Counted from the stretch's first letter, positions 1 to 6,609 are shown. The stretch is DNA of 11,415 bases from CAZOHC01 sp964579845 (GCA_964579845.1 CAZOHC010000037.1:1-11415); one strand, 5' to 3'. Numbers and translations: made by a program. Notes: generated by a model from the sequence alone, not told the origin.

Positions 1-190
1 GTCTATGGTTTATCAGTCAGATAGAGGTAGTGATAGTGACGGGTGGGTAGTAATTTATATTGATATGATAGTTAAAACTGATATATATAATTTAAGATAA
101 CTTTGCGTTATATTGTTTGATATAGTCAGCGTAGAAATTAGGTAGTAAATCTATAAAGGCCTTTTTGCAATCCTCATACTATCGTCCTCT
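1..190. other. AT-rich flank without a supported gene
   Basis: This stretch lies downstream of the minus-strand surface-protein operon. It is AT-rich, and I see no open reading frame with a ribosome binding site. A short perfect palindrome, AAAGGCCTTT, lies at 157-166 just after the operon. It has no loop and only a weak T-run, so it is at best a poor terminator. A TTGATA (60-65) with TATATA (84-89) is promoter-like on the plus strand but faces the end of the minus-strand gene. Confidence 0.5.
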
Positions 191-1207
191 TTACCTTAAT
201 CTTTTAAGAATTCTTTTCTTAATAACATAGAGAAAGACGAGAACAACGATAATTGTAATCACGAGTTCTATCGGTGCCACCATGAAATACGTTGTCTGTG
301 AAATCGGAGCAGGGAGATTCGGGCCGGTTACTTGTAGCCTTGCTTTATAGATTCCAGGGAAGAGGTTGGTTTCCTGGTACACGAGCGGTTTTTCATCGTA
401 TGATTGTACTCTTTTAATTGAGGAATGATCGCTTTTGACTGTGTCTAACTGTGTCAGTTCAGTAGGTCCGATCAACGACCGTGTGCTCTGTGAAAGAATT
501 GTCGTCTGTGGAATCGTAACAACTTCGAGTGTATTTCCGAAGATATTCTGAATATTGATACTTGCGTTAACTTGTGAAAAATGCGCAGTTTCATTCGTGA
601 GACGGACGTGAAAAGGGATCGGGCTTTCCTGTGAAAACGCAGGTGTGCTGAATTCTTTGAGCGCGATGTTCCGCATCGGGTCAGGACTGACTGAGAGGAG
701 GAAATGACTTGCAACCCCTGCTGATAAAGTTGAGTAAGCACTTACACTTTCTGTCTGCTGATCGTGCCCAGTACTCTCCGGCTTGGTGATAAAAATAATG
801 GAGTAATAGAAATCTTGCGCTTTTTGATCTCTCGGGATGCTAACCTGCATGCTCAGTGTTTTTTCTGCTTGTGGCGCGAGGATGATCTCAGTCACTGCTT
901 CGCCACGGTCAAGCACCACCGTCTCCTGGAGGAACTTCGGCACATTCGGCTCGTAGAGCACCTGTCCGTTTTCTTCAAGTGATGCCCGGAAGGTCTGGAC
1001 CAGTGGGGTAAGGACGACCGGTTCACCCGTCAGGTTTTTTACCACGATCTCAGCTGTTTCTGTCTCACCCGGAGCAGTGAGGATCTGCGTTACCTGTGGA
1101 TAGACACCGAAAGCGAGCTCAGCTGCTGATACATTTTTCGCGGTTAGCGAGGCTATGAGCGGAGAGCTAGCGAGAGTGACAACTGTGATCGGTAGTCGTT
1201 TTTTCAT
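191..1207 (-). CDS. Membrane-anchored surface protein with DUF916/WxL-binding-like N-terminal domain
   Basis: A secreted, membrane-anchored protein of 338 residues, probably part of a cell-surface complex. A signal peptide covers about residues 1-28 (MKKRLPITVV, hydrophobic core, cleavage near VSA/AE). Residues about 30-140 (LAFGVYPQVTQILTAPGETE onward) have the pattern of the DUF916 / WxL-interacting-protein domain, a beta sandwich that opens with an 'APGE' segment. Residues about 175-305 look like a second Ig-like beta domain. One transmembrane helix at about 312-329 is followed by the basic tail KKRILKRLR, so most of the protein lies outside. I chose ATG at 1207, two bases after the upstream stop. 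A TTG at 1213 would give MIMKKR and a 4-base overlap; both imply translational coupling to the upstream gene. The family is judged by eye; operon membership is clear from the spacing. Confidence 0.75.
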   Translation of the reverse strand: MKKRLPITVVTLASSPLIASLTAKNVSAAELAFGVYPQVTQILTAPGETETAEIVVKNLTGEPVVLTPLVQTFRASLEENGQVLYEPNVPKFLQETVVLDRGEAVTEIILAPQAEKTLSMQVSIPRDQKAQDFYYSIIFITKPESTGHDQQTESVSAYSTLSAGVASHFLLSVSPDPMRNIALKEFSTPAFSQESPIPFHVRLTNETAHFSQVNASINIQNIFGNTLEVVTIPQTTILSQSTRSLIGPTELTQLDTVKSDHSSIKRVQSYDEKPLVYQETNLFPGIYKARLQVTGPNLPAPISQTTYFMVAPIELVITIIVVLVFLYVIKKRILKRLR

Positions 1208-1209
1208 AA

Positions 1210-1980
1210 TCAAAATCCCGGAGCAGCGATAAAGACTAGGGCGTTTGTGTAGGTTCCTTTTTCTTGTGTCCCGGCAACATTTACTTTATAGGTAATTCTC
1301 GCATTCACCGGTTTGTTCGTACCGAGGCTGCGGATCACTTGCATGCCTGTCTCCTGTTTTGCGACGTCAGCAAACTGACGATAGTGCTGCTGATTAAGGA
1401 AATCAGGGGAACAAAATGTATCATTCTCTGTCTCATCGCATCGGAAACCCAGGCCATATGTCAGTGTGTCCTCCCAGGGACGTGCAACTGCTTGGGTACA
1501 TTGTCCGTCGTCACAGGTCGTATCAGGGATGAATACTTCTTCTTGTTTCATGAGCGGATGATTCGCATATGCGAACAGGCTGTAACCGGTAGCATTTCCC
1601 GGGTCCAGCACAAAACGATGTGTTCTGATAACCGGGTTCGTCGGGTCAATCGGGCCGAAGTCGACGTCTGACTGGTCAAGTCTGAGGCTGAAGAATTTTT
1701 TTTCTTCCGGGGGTTTTTGTTCCTGGGGATTCGGATGAGGCACGACGGACTGACTTTCTTCAGCCTCATGCTGATTCAATGTGGTTGTCGGAAGGAGTTT
1801 GCCGCCTGATCCACGGGGAGGCTTGGGGGTACTGGTCGGTGCGATGTCTATCCCTTCGATAAAAATCGTCGATGAATTGTTCGTATGTACCTGGGCTCCT
1901 GCCTGATTCAGGCTGAGCTGGACCAGTACCAACGATAGGATGAGAATTGTGAGTGTGGCGGGAAGATCGGGCAATCGCAT
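1210..1980 (-). CDS. Secreted beta-rich protein with conserved C-terminal domain and four cysteines
   Basis: An exported protein of 256 residues with no membrane anchor of its own. Residues 1-29 are a signal peptide (cleavage near AGA/Q). Residues 45-95 are a Pro/Gln/Glu-rich low-complexity linker. The globular part, about 96-256, begins FFSLRLDQSDVDFGPIDPTN and ends ARITYKVNVAGTQEKGTYTN before the final ALVFIAAPGF. That ending resembles WxL-like surface beta domains and a secreted family I associate with candidate-phyla genomes. Cysteines at 156 and 161 (CDDGQC) and at 181 and 190 could form two disulfides. It is the first gene of a two-gene operon with the anchored DUF916-like protein, which may hold it at the cell surface, as WxL-binding proteins do for WxL proteins in Firmicutes; the partnership is inferred. 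The ATG at 1980 has only a distant AGGA-type site (about 14 bases upstream). A TAAATA/TATTTA inverted repeat at 2016-2030 may contain the -10 element. Confidence 0.7.
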   Translation of the reverse strand: MRLPDLPATLTILILSLVLVQLSLNQAGAQVHTNNSSTIFIEGIDIAPTSTPKPPRGSGGKLLPTTTLNQHEAEESQSVVPHPNPQEQKPPEEKKFFSLRLDQSDVDFGPIDPTNPVIRTHRFVLDPGNATGYSLFAYANHPLMKQEEVFIPDTTCDDGQCTQAVARPWEDTLTYGLGFRCDETENDTFCSPDFLNQQHYRQFADVAKQETGMQVIRSLGTNKPVNARITYKVNVAGTQEKGTYTNALVFIAAPGF

Positions 1981-2054
1981 AGGTGGTGTTCTTTCATCCT
2001 ACTGAATCCGCCATCTAAATACAATATTTATGAAGCCGATACCTCTTTTTCCAG

Positions 2055-2081
2055 CCTCGACACTGTGCTATACTTTCGAGG
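2055..2081 (+). promoter_or_regulatory. Candidate leuS promoter with extended -10, flanked by an inverted repeat
   Basis: TATACT at 2069-2074 is preceded by TGC, giving an extended -10 (TGTGCTATACT, 2064-2074). No good -35 lies 17 bases upstream. The same 11-mer recurs at 6610-6620. CCTCGA (2055-2060) and TCGAGG (2076-2081) are perfect inverted arms around the -10 and could be an operator or chance. The predicted transcript would begin only about 25-30 bases before the leuS ATG, leaving no room for a T-box leader. Confidence 0.6.
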
Positions 2082-2096
2082 ACGGCAGATAGCGTT

Positions 2097-2131
2097 ACAG
2101 AAAACAGATGACAGATAACAGAAAACAAAAA
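2097..2131 (+). repeat. Heptamer tandem array spanning the leuS start codon
   Basis: Five consecutive 7-base units: ACAGAAA, ACAGATG, ACAGATA, ACAGAAA, ACAAAAA. The leuS ATG (2108-2110) ends the second unit. The array therefore supplies both the start codon and the Lys/Asn/Gln-rich N-terminus, and no Shine-Dalgarno precedes the ATG. Confidence 0.75.
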
Positions 2132-4951
2132 AAAGAAAACAGTGGCGAAAAGTATAATCCCGGTGAGATTGAGTTGAAATGGCAAGCTAAATGGGAAGCG
2201 GAGAAGACATATCAGCCGGACCTCGACACTGCTACCTCGTCCGCCTCAGGCACGGAGAACAAGACCCTGCCTGGTGCCAGGCAGGCTTTTTATAACCTCA
2301 TGATGTTCCCATACCCTTCAGCTGAGGGGCTGCATGTCGGCAATATGTATGCGTTCACAGGCGCTGATGTCTATGGCAGATTTAAGCGCATGACCGGCCA
2401 TACGGTTTTCCAGCCGATCGGGCTGGATGGCTTCGGGATTCACTCAGAGAACTATGCACTCAAAGTCGGTTCACATCCGATGGAACAGGTTGAGGTATCA
2501 GAGGAGAACTACTACCGCCAGCTCCGATCAATCGGTAACGGCTATGATTGGTCGCATACGGTTGAGACATATAAGCCTGATTACTACCGTTGGACACAGT
2601 GGGTCTTTGTGCAGCTATTCAAAGCAGGCCTAGCATATCGTGCAGCTGCTGAGGTGAACTGGTGTCCCTCATGCCAGACCGTGCTCGCTGATGAACAGGT
2701 AATACAGAAAGTCAAAAGGCAAAAGGCAAAGGGCAAAAATAAGGAAGAATCTATAGAAATGAGTGTGGGGGTTTGTGAGCGATGTGATACTGAGGTAGAG
2801 AAGCGGAACTTAGAACAGTGGTTCTTCCGTATTACAGGATATGCGGAGCGATTATTACAGGATTTAGACACTATCGACTGGACAGAAAAAGTAAAACTCG
2901 CGCAAAGGAACTGGATAGGAAAGAGTGAGGGAGCTGTGGTGAAGTTCTTAGTTCCCGGCTCTCAGTTTGTAGGAGAAGCTACTGCTAAAATGGAATCTCC
3001 TCAGAACGAAGAATCAATAGCTACGAACTCACATTCACTGGAGGTTTTTACCACCCGTCCCGATACGCTCCATGGGGCAACGTTTATGGTCGTGTCACCG
3101 GAACATCCACTGGTCGATACGCTCTTGCGTAATCAGCAAACAGCAAACAACAATCAGGATGATAACGATACTTTACAGGCAGTACGGGCGTATGTTGAGC
3201 AGGCCAAAGGGATGAGTGATAGAGATCGAAATGATGCCTCGAAAGAGAAAACTGGCGTCTTTTCAGGTTTGTATGCCGAGAATCCGGTGAACGGTCAGCA
3301 GATACCGATCTGGATTGCTGATTATGTGCTCATGGGGTACGGAACAGGTGCTATCATGGCTGTCCCGGCACATGATCAGAGGGATTACGAGTTCGCAAAA
3401 AAGTATGATCTGCCGATTGTCGAGGTCATAACAGGTGGTGATATCACCAAAGAAGCGTATGCCGGCAACGGTGTTTTGGTCAATTCAGGTGACTGGAACG
3501 GTTGGTCGACGGAGAACGCGAAGCAGCAGGCGATCACATGGCTCGAAGAGCGGAAAGTAGGTCAAAAGGAAACAAACTATCACTTACGTGACTGGCTTAT
3601 CTCACGTCAGCGGTACTGGGGTGCACCGATTCCTATGATTTATTGCGAAACCTGTGCAGCTGAGGGGAAGAGCTGGTTCACGACAGATGAGGCAAACAGC
3701 ATTAGACATTCGAAATTAGAATTTAGAAATTCCACATCTGCAGATGTGTTTGGTTGGTATCCTGAAGAGAATCTTCCGGTCCTGCTTCCGCATATCGATG
3801 ATTATCGACCGGTCGGTACCGGCAAGGCACCGCTTGCGAATCATCCGGAGTTTTATGAAACGACCTGTCCGGGCTGCGGCTCACCTGCGAAGCGGGAAAC
3901 AGATGTCTCGGATACATTCCTCGACTCATCCTGGTATTTCCTGAGGTATCCTGCAACTGATCTGAAGCATATTCCGTTTCCAATGAAAGCTTCAGAGCTT
4001 CAGAGCTTCAAAGCCTCAGAGCAGGAAGAACGTGTGAAAGCTGAGAAGAGGATGGCGTGGCTTCCTGTCAGTCAATATATTGGCGGAGCGGAGCACTCAG
4101 TGCTACACCTTCTTTACGCACGATTTGTGTATAAAGTATTTGTTGACCTCGGATATCTGGATGTGTCGAAAGGTGAAGAGCCGTTTCCGAAGTTCTTCGC
4201 CCACGGACTCATTATCAAAGAAGGCGCGAAGATGAGTAAAAGTAAAGGTAACGTCGTTGTTCCTGATCTCTACATAAAAAAGTATGGCGCTGATACCTTG
4301 CGGACATACCTCATGTTTCTGGGACCGTTCTCAGAAGGCGGCGATTTTCAGGACGCAGGTATCGACGGGATTAACAGATTCCTCAGACGAGTCTGGAAGC
4401 TTTTTACCACGACGACGGTAAGTAGCAGTCAAGATGATCATTCTGCTAACTCTCTCATGCATCGAACAATAAAAGGAGTCAGTTCTGACATGTCGAGCCT
4501 CCGGTACAACACTGCAATCGCCAAACTCATGACGTGGTATAACGCGCTCTCGCAGCAGGAGGTACGTTCAGAGGAAGAAGTCCTAACATATCTCAAACTT
4601 TTGGCACCGTTCGCGCCGCACATGACGGAGGAGTTGTATCAGCGGATACGCAACCGGTACAACAAGGGCGTTCTACAAGCAGGAGACAGTTCTGAGGCAT
4701 TCTCTTCCATTCACACCTCGTCGTGGCCGGTGTATGATGAAGCATTCTTAATAGATCAAACCGTGACAATCGCTATTCAGGTGAACGGAAAACTGCGGGA
4801 TACGGTGACGGTGCAAAAAGAGATAAGTGGTAAGCAAGAAGAAGTCGAAAAGATGGCAAAAGCGAGTGAAAAGGTTCAGACATTTATCAATGGAAAAGAC
4901 ATCAAAAAAGTCATCTACATCCCCGGTAAGATCTTGAATTTTGTGGTGTAA
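2108..4951 (+). CDS. leuS: Leucyl-tRNA synthetase with low-complexity insertions
   Basis: Charges tRNA-Leu with leucine in the cytoplasm and hydrolyses mischarged tRNA. It has 947 residues, longer than the roughly 860 of typical bacterial enzymes. The signature HIGH motif appears as HVGN (76-79, after FPYPSAEGL). Four cysteines at 186/189 and 223/226 and four more at 513/516 and 587/590 look like zinc sites. The CP1 editing domain shows TTRPDT and AVPAHDQRDYEF (from 418), including the aspartate that follows AVPAH. KMSKS is at 708-712. The C-terminal domain (IQVNGKLRD onward) is complete. Extra length comes from segments poor in family signature: the N-terminus, about 40-60, about 200-220, about 342-355, the region between the second cysteine pairs, and about 628-645. 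Several coincide with tandem repeats in the DNA. ATG at 2108 is the only start that keeps the whole domain; it lacks a Shine-Dalgarno. It appears to be transcribed alone from 2064-2074, with no clear terminator after it. Confidence 0.96.
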   Translation: MTDNRKQKKENSGEKYNPGEIELKWQAKWEAEKTYQPDLDTATSSASGTENKTLPGARQAFYNLMMFPYPSAEGLHVGNMYAFTGADVYGRFKRMTGHTVFQPIGLDGFGIHSENYALKVGSHPMEQVEVSEENYYRQLRSIGNGYDWSHTVETYKPDYYRWTQWVFVQLFKAGLAYRAAAEVNWCPSCQTVLADEQVIQKVKRQKAKGKNKEESIEMSVGVCERCDTEVEKRNLEQWFFRITGYAERLLQDLDTIDWTEKVKLAQRNWIGKSEGAVVKFLVPGSQFVGEATAKMESPQNEESIATNSHSLEVFTTRPDTLHGATFMVVSPEHPLVDTLLRNQQTANNNQDDNDTLQAVRAYVEQAKGMSDRDRNDASKEKTGVFSGLYAENPVNGQQIPIWIADYVLMGYGTGAIMAVPAHDQRDYEFAKKYDLPIVEVITGGDITKEAYAGNGVLVNSGDWNGWSTENAKQQAITWLEERKVGQKETNYHLRDWLISRQRYWGAPIPMIYCETCAAEGKSWFTTDEANSIRHSKLEFRNSTSADVFGWYPEENLPVLLPHIDDYRPVGTGKAPLANHPEFYETTCPGCGSPAKRETDVSDTFLDSSWYFLRYPATDLKHIPFPMKASELQSFKASEQEERVKAEKRMAWLPVSQYIGGAEHSVLHLLYARFVYKVFVDLGYLDVSKGEEPFPKFFAHGLIIKEGAKMSKSKGNVVVPDLYIKKYGADTLRTYLMFLGPFSEGGDFQDAGIDGINRFLRRVWKLFTTTTVSSSQDDHSANSLMHRTIKGVSSDMSSLRYNTAIAKLMTWYNALSQQEVRSEEEVLTYLKLLAPFAPHMTEELYQRIRNRYNKGVLQAGDSSEAFSSIHTSSWPVYDEAFLIDQTVTIAIQVNGKLRDTVTVQKEISGKQEEVEKMAKASEKVQTFINGKDIKKVIYIPGKILNFVV
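2266..2291 (+). other. Terminator-like hairpin inside the 5' part of leuS
   Basis: CCTGCCTGG (2266-2274) and CCAGGCAGG (2277-2285) are perfect 9-base inverted arms followed by CTTTTTAT, the form of an intrinsic terminator. It lies at codons 53-62, in an N-terminal stretch that looks like an insertion relative to ordinary LeuRS. The shape is seen directly; activity is unproven. Confidence 0.55.
2707..2734 (+). repeat. In-frame heptamer array in leuS, between cysteine pairs
   Basis: Units GAAAGTC, AAAAGGC, AAAAGGC and AAAGGGC run in tandem. They encode most of KVKRQKAKGKN, which separates the CPSC and CERC zinc ligands. In ordinary LeuRS those pairs are joined by only a short link. Confidence 0.75.
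3134..3154 (+). repeat. Heptamer array in the leuS editing domain
   Basis: CAGCAAA, CAGCAAA, CAACAAT: three 7-base units, 21 bases in all, so the reading frame is kept. They encode a Gln/Asn-rich stretch (QQTANNN) in a loop of the CP1 domain after the SPEHPLVDTL segment. Confidence 0.65.
3700..3734 (+). repeat. Degenerate heptamer array in leuS
   Basis: CATTAGA, CATTCGA, AATTAGA, ATTTAGA, AATTCCA: five units in exact 7-base register. They encode IRHSKLEFRNS in an insertion between the CETC and CPGC cysteine pairs. The stretch is much more AT-rich than the gene around it. Confidence 0.6.
3988..4019 (+). repeat. Octamer array in leuS
   Basis: AGCTTCAG, AGCTTCAG, AGCTTCAA, AGCCTCAG: four 8-base units encoding ASELQSFKASE, just before the conserved LPVSQYIGGAEHSVLHLLYA segment of the catalytic core. 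This is another apparent repeat-derived insertion, here with period 8. Confidence 0.65.
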
Positions 4952-5036
4952 ACTCTGATGGTAATTACCTTCCATCTCAAGTGGAGGAGTGTCTCTGATT
5001 TCAAGTTCTCAAATTACACTAAAATATCCTATAGCA

Positions 5037-5065
5037 TTGATTTTTCTCTTGAAAAATAGTATAAT
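5037..5065 (+). promoter_or_regulatory. Sigma70-type promoter for the first small-gene unit
   Basis: TTGATT (5037-5042), a 17-base spacer, and a consensus TATAAT (5060-5065) make this the best promoter in the window. Transcription would start near 5072. This rules out the longer reading frame that opens upstream and supports the ATG at 5157 as the first start. Confidence 0.8.
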
Positions 5066-5087
5066 TATGCTACTTTTACCCGGAAGA

Positions 5088-5103
5088 TGTCCCGTTCGGG
5101 ACA
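5088..5103 (+). promoter_or_regulatory. Leader hairpin before the first small gene
   Basis: TGTCCCG (5088-5094) and CGGGACA (5097-5103) are perfect inverted arms, about 16 bases after the predicted transcription start and 41 bases before the Shine-Dalgarno. It is one of a series of such hairpins in the small-gene units. Confidence 0.65.
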
Positions 5104-5156
5104 AGCGCTTTCGAGTCAAAGGAACGTTATACTCGCAAGCAAAGAAGGGACTGGCA

Positions 5157-5438
5157 ATGTCAGATGGATTCGGCCTCATAGCATTTCTCGACTCCATCGG
5201 AGAGTCCAGAGAAGAAGCTAAGGTTGAACGGGCACGAACAAAACAACGGGAGGCTCGTGCTTACGTCAGGTCAGAACCTGTTCATGTACCGTTACCGGTG
5301 TACATGCTACTACTTCTTGTAGCCGTCTGGTACCCACCGGTAGGTGTGCCGATACTGGTACTGTTCGTGTTCTGGAGGTGGAGATCAACTTTGAACATTA
5401 GGCGAGGATTAAGCACGAAACGTTTGAGGGAGAGCTGA
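5157..5438 (+). CDS. Small membrane protein, unknown function (93 aa)
   Basis: I do not recognise a family. The first 42 residues are soluble and charged (IGESREEAKVERARTKQREA), probably a helix. Residues about 43-74 are hydrophobic with a central WYPP turn, so either a tight membrane hairpin or one long segment. A basic tail follows (STLNIRRGLSTKRLRES). The ATG at 5157 has GAAGGGA six bases upstream and lies downstream of the promoter at 5037-5065. The frame is open further upstream to 4989, but that part overlaps the promoter. It is the first gene of a two-gene unit; its TGA stop overlaps the leader hairpin of the next gene. It is 93 residues long and begins MSD, as does the protein at 6765, though the two do not align visibly. 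Confidence 0.7.
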   Translation: MSDGFGLIAFLDSIGESREEAKVERARTKQREARAYVRSEPVHVPLPVYMLLLLVAVWYPPVGVPILVLFVFWRWRSTLNIRRGLSTKRLRES

Positions 5439-5451
5439 CTCCATGTGGAGT
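5438..5451 (+). promoter_or_regulatory. Intercistronic leader hairpin
   Basis: ACTCCA (5438-5443) and TGGAGT (5446-5451) are perfect arms that begin on the last base of the upstream stop codon. The Shine-Dalgarno of the next gene follows 33 bases later, the same distance as at its paralogue (hairpin 6141-6156). One stem pair is A-T here and G-C there, a compensatory change. Confidence 0.7.
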
Positions 5452-5495
5452 GGAAGGTCTTTCCTCTCGTACATTCACAAGTGAAGGAGAAAGTC

Positions 5496-5804
5496 GTGAC
5501 TTTTTTTCAAAGTGCTATCGGATTGATAGCACTATTGGGTACGTTCGCAGTAGTCTTCGGATCGTATATTACGTTCCGGATGTGGAGTGATGTCCTTGGC
5601 ACGTGGGAAAGAGTGCTATGGTTCGTTGCCATGGCTACGCTTGTCGCGAGTGGGCTCGGCCTGCTCTACAAGTCGATTGAAAATATCGGCTTGGTGACTG
5701 TTTTGGAGCTCTCGCTCCTGCCATGCATAGGCATCCTACTCTGGGTGTTCTTGCAGAATCGGAGCTCGCATCGCACGCAGAGCATCAAGCGACACCTCAC
5801 GTAA
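5496..5804 (+). CDS. Small three-helix membrane protein, paralogue of the gene at 6201
   Basis: A protein of 102 residues with predicted transmembrane helices at about 5-26, 41-59 and 65-87, joined by short charged loops (FRMWSDVLGTWERV; YKSIENIG), and a basic tail (SSHRTQSIKRH). It aligns without gaps over most of its length with the 98-residue protein at 6201 (shared MTF.Q, GSY..FR.W, IGL..V), roughly 30% identity by hand count. The start is GTG at 5496, with AAGGAG six bases upstream. The paralogue has the same layout with ATG at the equivalent codon, which settles the start; the frame itself is open further upstream. It ends just before an intrinsic terminator. Function unknown; I see no toxin, holin or transporter signature. 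Confidence 0.72.
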   Translation: MTFFQSAIGLIALLGTFAVVFGSYITFRMWSDVLGTWERVLWFVAMATLVASGLGLLYKSIENIGLVTVLELSLLPCIGILLWVFLQNRSSHRTQSIKRHLT

Positions 5805-5820
5805 TTTTTCACTTTCACGC

Positions 5821-5855
5821 CCCCCACTCCGCTAATAAGCGGGGTGGGGGTTTTT
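5821..5855 (+). terminator. Intrinsic terminator
   Basis: A 12-base-pair GC stem (5821-5832 with 5839-5850, one G-U pair), loop TAATAA, then TTTTT. It closes the two-gene unit. The arm contains CACTCCGC (5825-5832), the same 8-mer as the arm of the leader hairpin at 6141. Confidence 0.9.
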
Positions 5856-6109
5856 CATGGTTAAGGCAGAGTGGGAAATGTTAAGTTGATATGATGAAAA
5901 TAGTTACTTCCATAGTAGAGAGAGTAAAAAACTCATTCATAATGACTGCATATTCAGCTTGGCCTGAATCAGCATTGCAAGGCCATCAGAAGAATTAAGC
6001 CTGATGTAGTCAGAGGGACTTTGGCAAATCCCCTTGATACAGCGCATATCAAGTCACCTGCTGAAGCTGAAAACAAAACGGCTACGTAGCGATAACAGTG
6101 CAGTTAATC
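5856..6109 (+). other. Intergenic stretch between two small-gene units
   Basis: About 250 bases without a well-supported gene. It contains a 35-codon frame (5891-5998) without a Shine-Dalgarno, and a hairpin CTTGATA/TATCAAG at about 6033-6053. The remainder shows nothing I can interpret. Confidence 0.5.
5891..5998 (+). CDS. Possible 35-residue peptide
   Basis: An open frame that begins MMKIVTSIVERVKNSFIMTA and ends QGHQKN. It looks amphipathic at the start and has a protein-like composition. There is no Shine-Dalgarno, no promoter I can point to and no hairpin leader, unlike its neighbours. It could be a real small gene, a remnant, or chance. Confidence 0.2.
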   Translation: MMKIVTSIVERVKNSFIMTAYSAWPESALQGHQKN

Positions 6110-6118
6110 TGGTATACT
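6110..6118 (+). promoter_or_regulatory. Extended -10 promoter of the single-gene unit
   Basis: TGGTATACT gives an extended -10 (TG, one base, TATACT at 6113-6118). The -35 region is poor, as at 2069 and 6615. It would start a transcript about 20 bases before the leader hairpin at 6141. Confidence 0.6.
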
Positions 6119-6140
6119 GGAGTCGTTTTGAAGGGGAGAT

Positions 6141-6156
6141 CACTCCGCGCGGAGTG
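6141..6156 (+). promoter_or_regulatory. Perfect 16-base palindrome in the leader
   Basis: CACTCCGC followed directly by GCGGAGTG. It is the counterpart of the hairpin at 5438-5451, with about three quarters identity over the 80-base leader, including an identical GTCTTTCCT block and Shine-Dalgarno. It may act as RNA hairpin or DNA operator; its position 33 bases before AAGGAG favours RNA. Confidence 0.7.
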
Positions 6157-6200
6157 AATATGTCTTTCCTTTGGTACGTTAACACGTGAAGGAGTCAGTC

Positions 6201-6497
6201 ATGACTTTCGTTCAGATGATTCTGGGATATGCCGCGATAATAGGTGCGGTCATCTTGTTCGGAGGATCATATTTCGCATTTCGCCATTGGCGCAGCACGA
6301 CTGAGGTTTGGTGCAGGAGGCTGGGAATCATTCTCCTCCCGATTATCGTTGGGAGTATCGTCTTCTTAATCCGTCTGGCTATTCGAAAAATTGGCCTTCA
6401 GTCGGTGGGAATCGTTTCAGTGATATCTTTCGGAACCATGCTTGCTGTTTGGTTTCATAGTGATGATCATGAAACGCATCAATCAGAACCTCCGTGA
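6201..6497 (+). CDS. Small three-helix membrane protein, paralogue of the gene at 5496
   Basis: 98 residues: helices at about 5-24, 41-60 and 66-85, positive charges on the first loop (FRHWRSTTEVWCRR), and an acidic, His-rich tail (HSDDHETHQSEPP) where the paralogue has a basic one. ATG at 6201 has AAGGAG six bases upstream. An in-frame GTG at 6186 overlaps that site and is rejected. It forms its own unit, with promoter at 6110-6118 and terminator at 6523-6556. The tandem copy, with divergent tail and protein but a retained leader, suggests an old duplication of the whole leader-plus-gene cassette. Function unknown. Confidence 0.72.
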   Translation: MTFVQMILGYAAIIGAVILFGGSYFAFRHWRSTTEVWCRRLGIILLPIIVGSIVFLIRLAIRKIGLQSVGIVSVISFGTMLAVWFHSDDHETHQSEPP

Positions 6498-6522
6498 GTC
6501 ATTCTCACCCCTTCATGTCTTC

Positions 6523-6556
6523 GCCCCTCACCATTATTCGTGGTGAGGGGCTTTTT
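6523..6556 (+). terminator. Intrinsic terminator
   Basis: A perfect 11-base-pair stem (GCCCCTCACCA 6523-6533 with 6541-6551), a 7-base loop, then TTTTT. It ends the unit of the gene at 6201. Confidence 0.92.
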
Positions 6557-6609
6557 CATTGAAAAACCATGCCCACAGCACGACCTATAACTATGATTTT
6601 AGCTTTGAA

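Noticed and set aside
60..89. Plus-strand promoter in the left flank
   Set aside because: TTGATA and TATATA occur in a very AT-rich stretch and face the end of a minus-strand gene.
1264..1671. 135-residue plus-strand frame opposite the secreted protein gene
   Set aside because: It is antisense to a convincing secreted protein, has no ribosome binding site and no recognisable composition.
1981..2107. T-box riboswitch before leuS
   Set aside because: The -10 lies only about 35 bases from the start codon and no T-box sequence is visible.
2332..2346. Inactive leucyl-tRNA synthetase because HIGH reads HVGN
   Set aside because: All other motifs (KMSKS, editing residues, cysteines, C-terminal domain) are intact, and I believe the HVGN form occurs in a LeuRS subfamily; the variant alone is not evidence of loss.
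4989..5438. 149-residue version of the first small gene
   Set aside because: The extra N-terminus overlaps the consensus promoter at 5037-5065; the ATG at 5157 has a proper Shine-Dalgarno.
5157..6497. Holin or toxin genes of a prophage
   Set aside because: Small size and membrane helices alone are not enough; there are no lysin, structural or integrase genes in the window.
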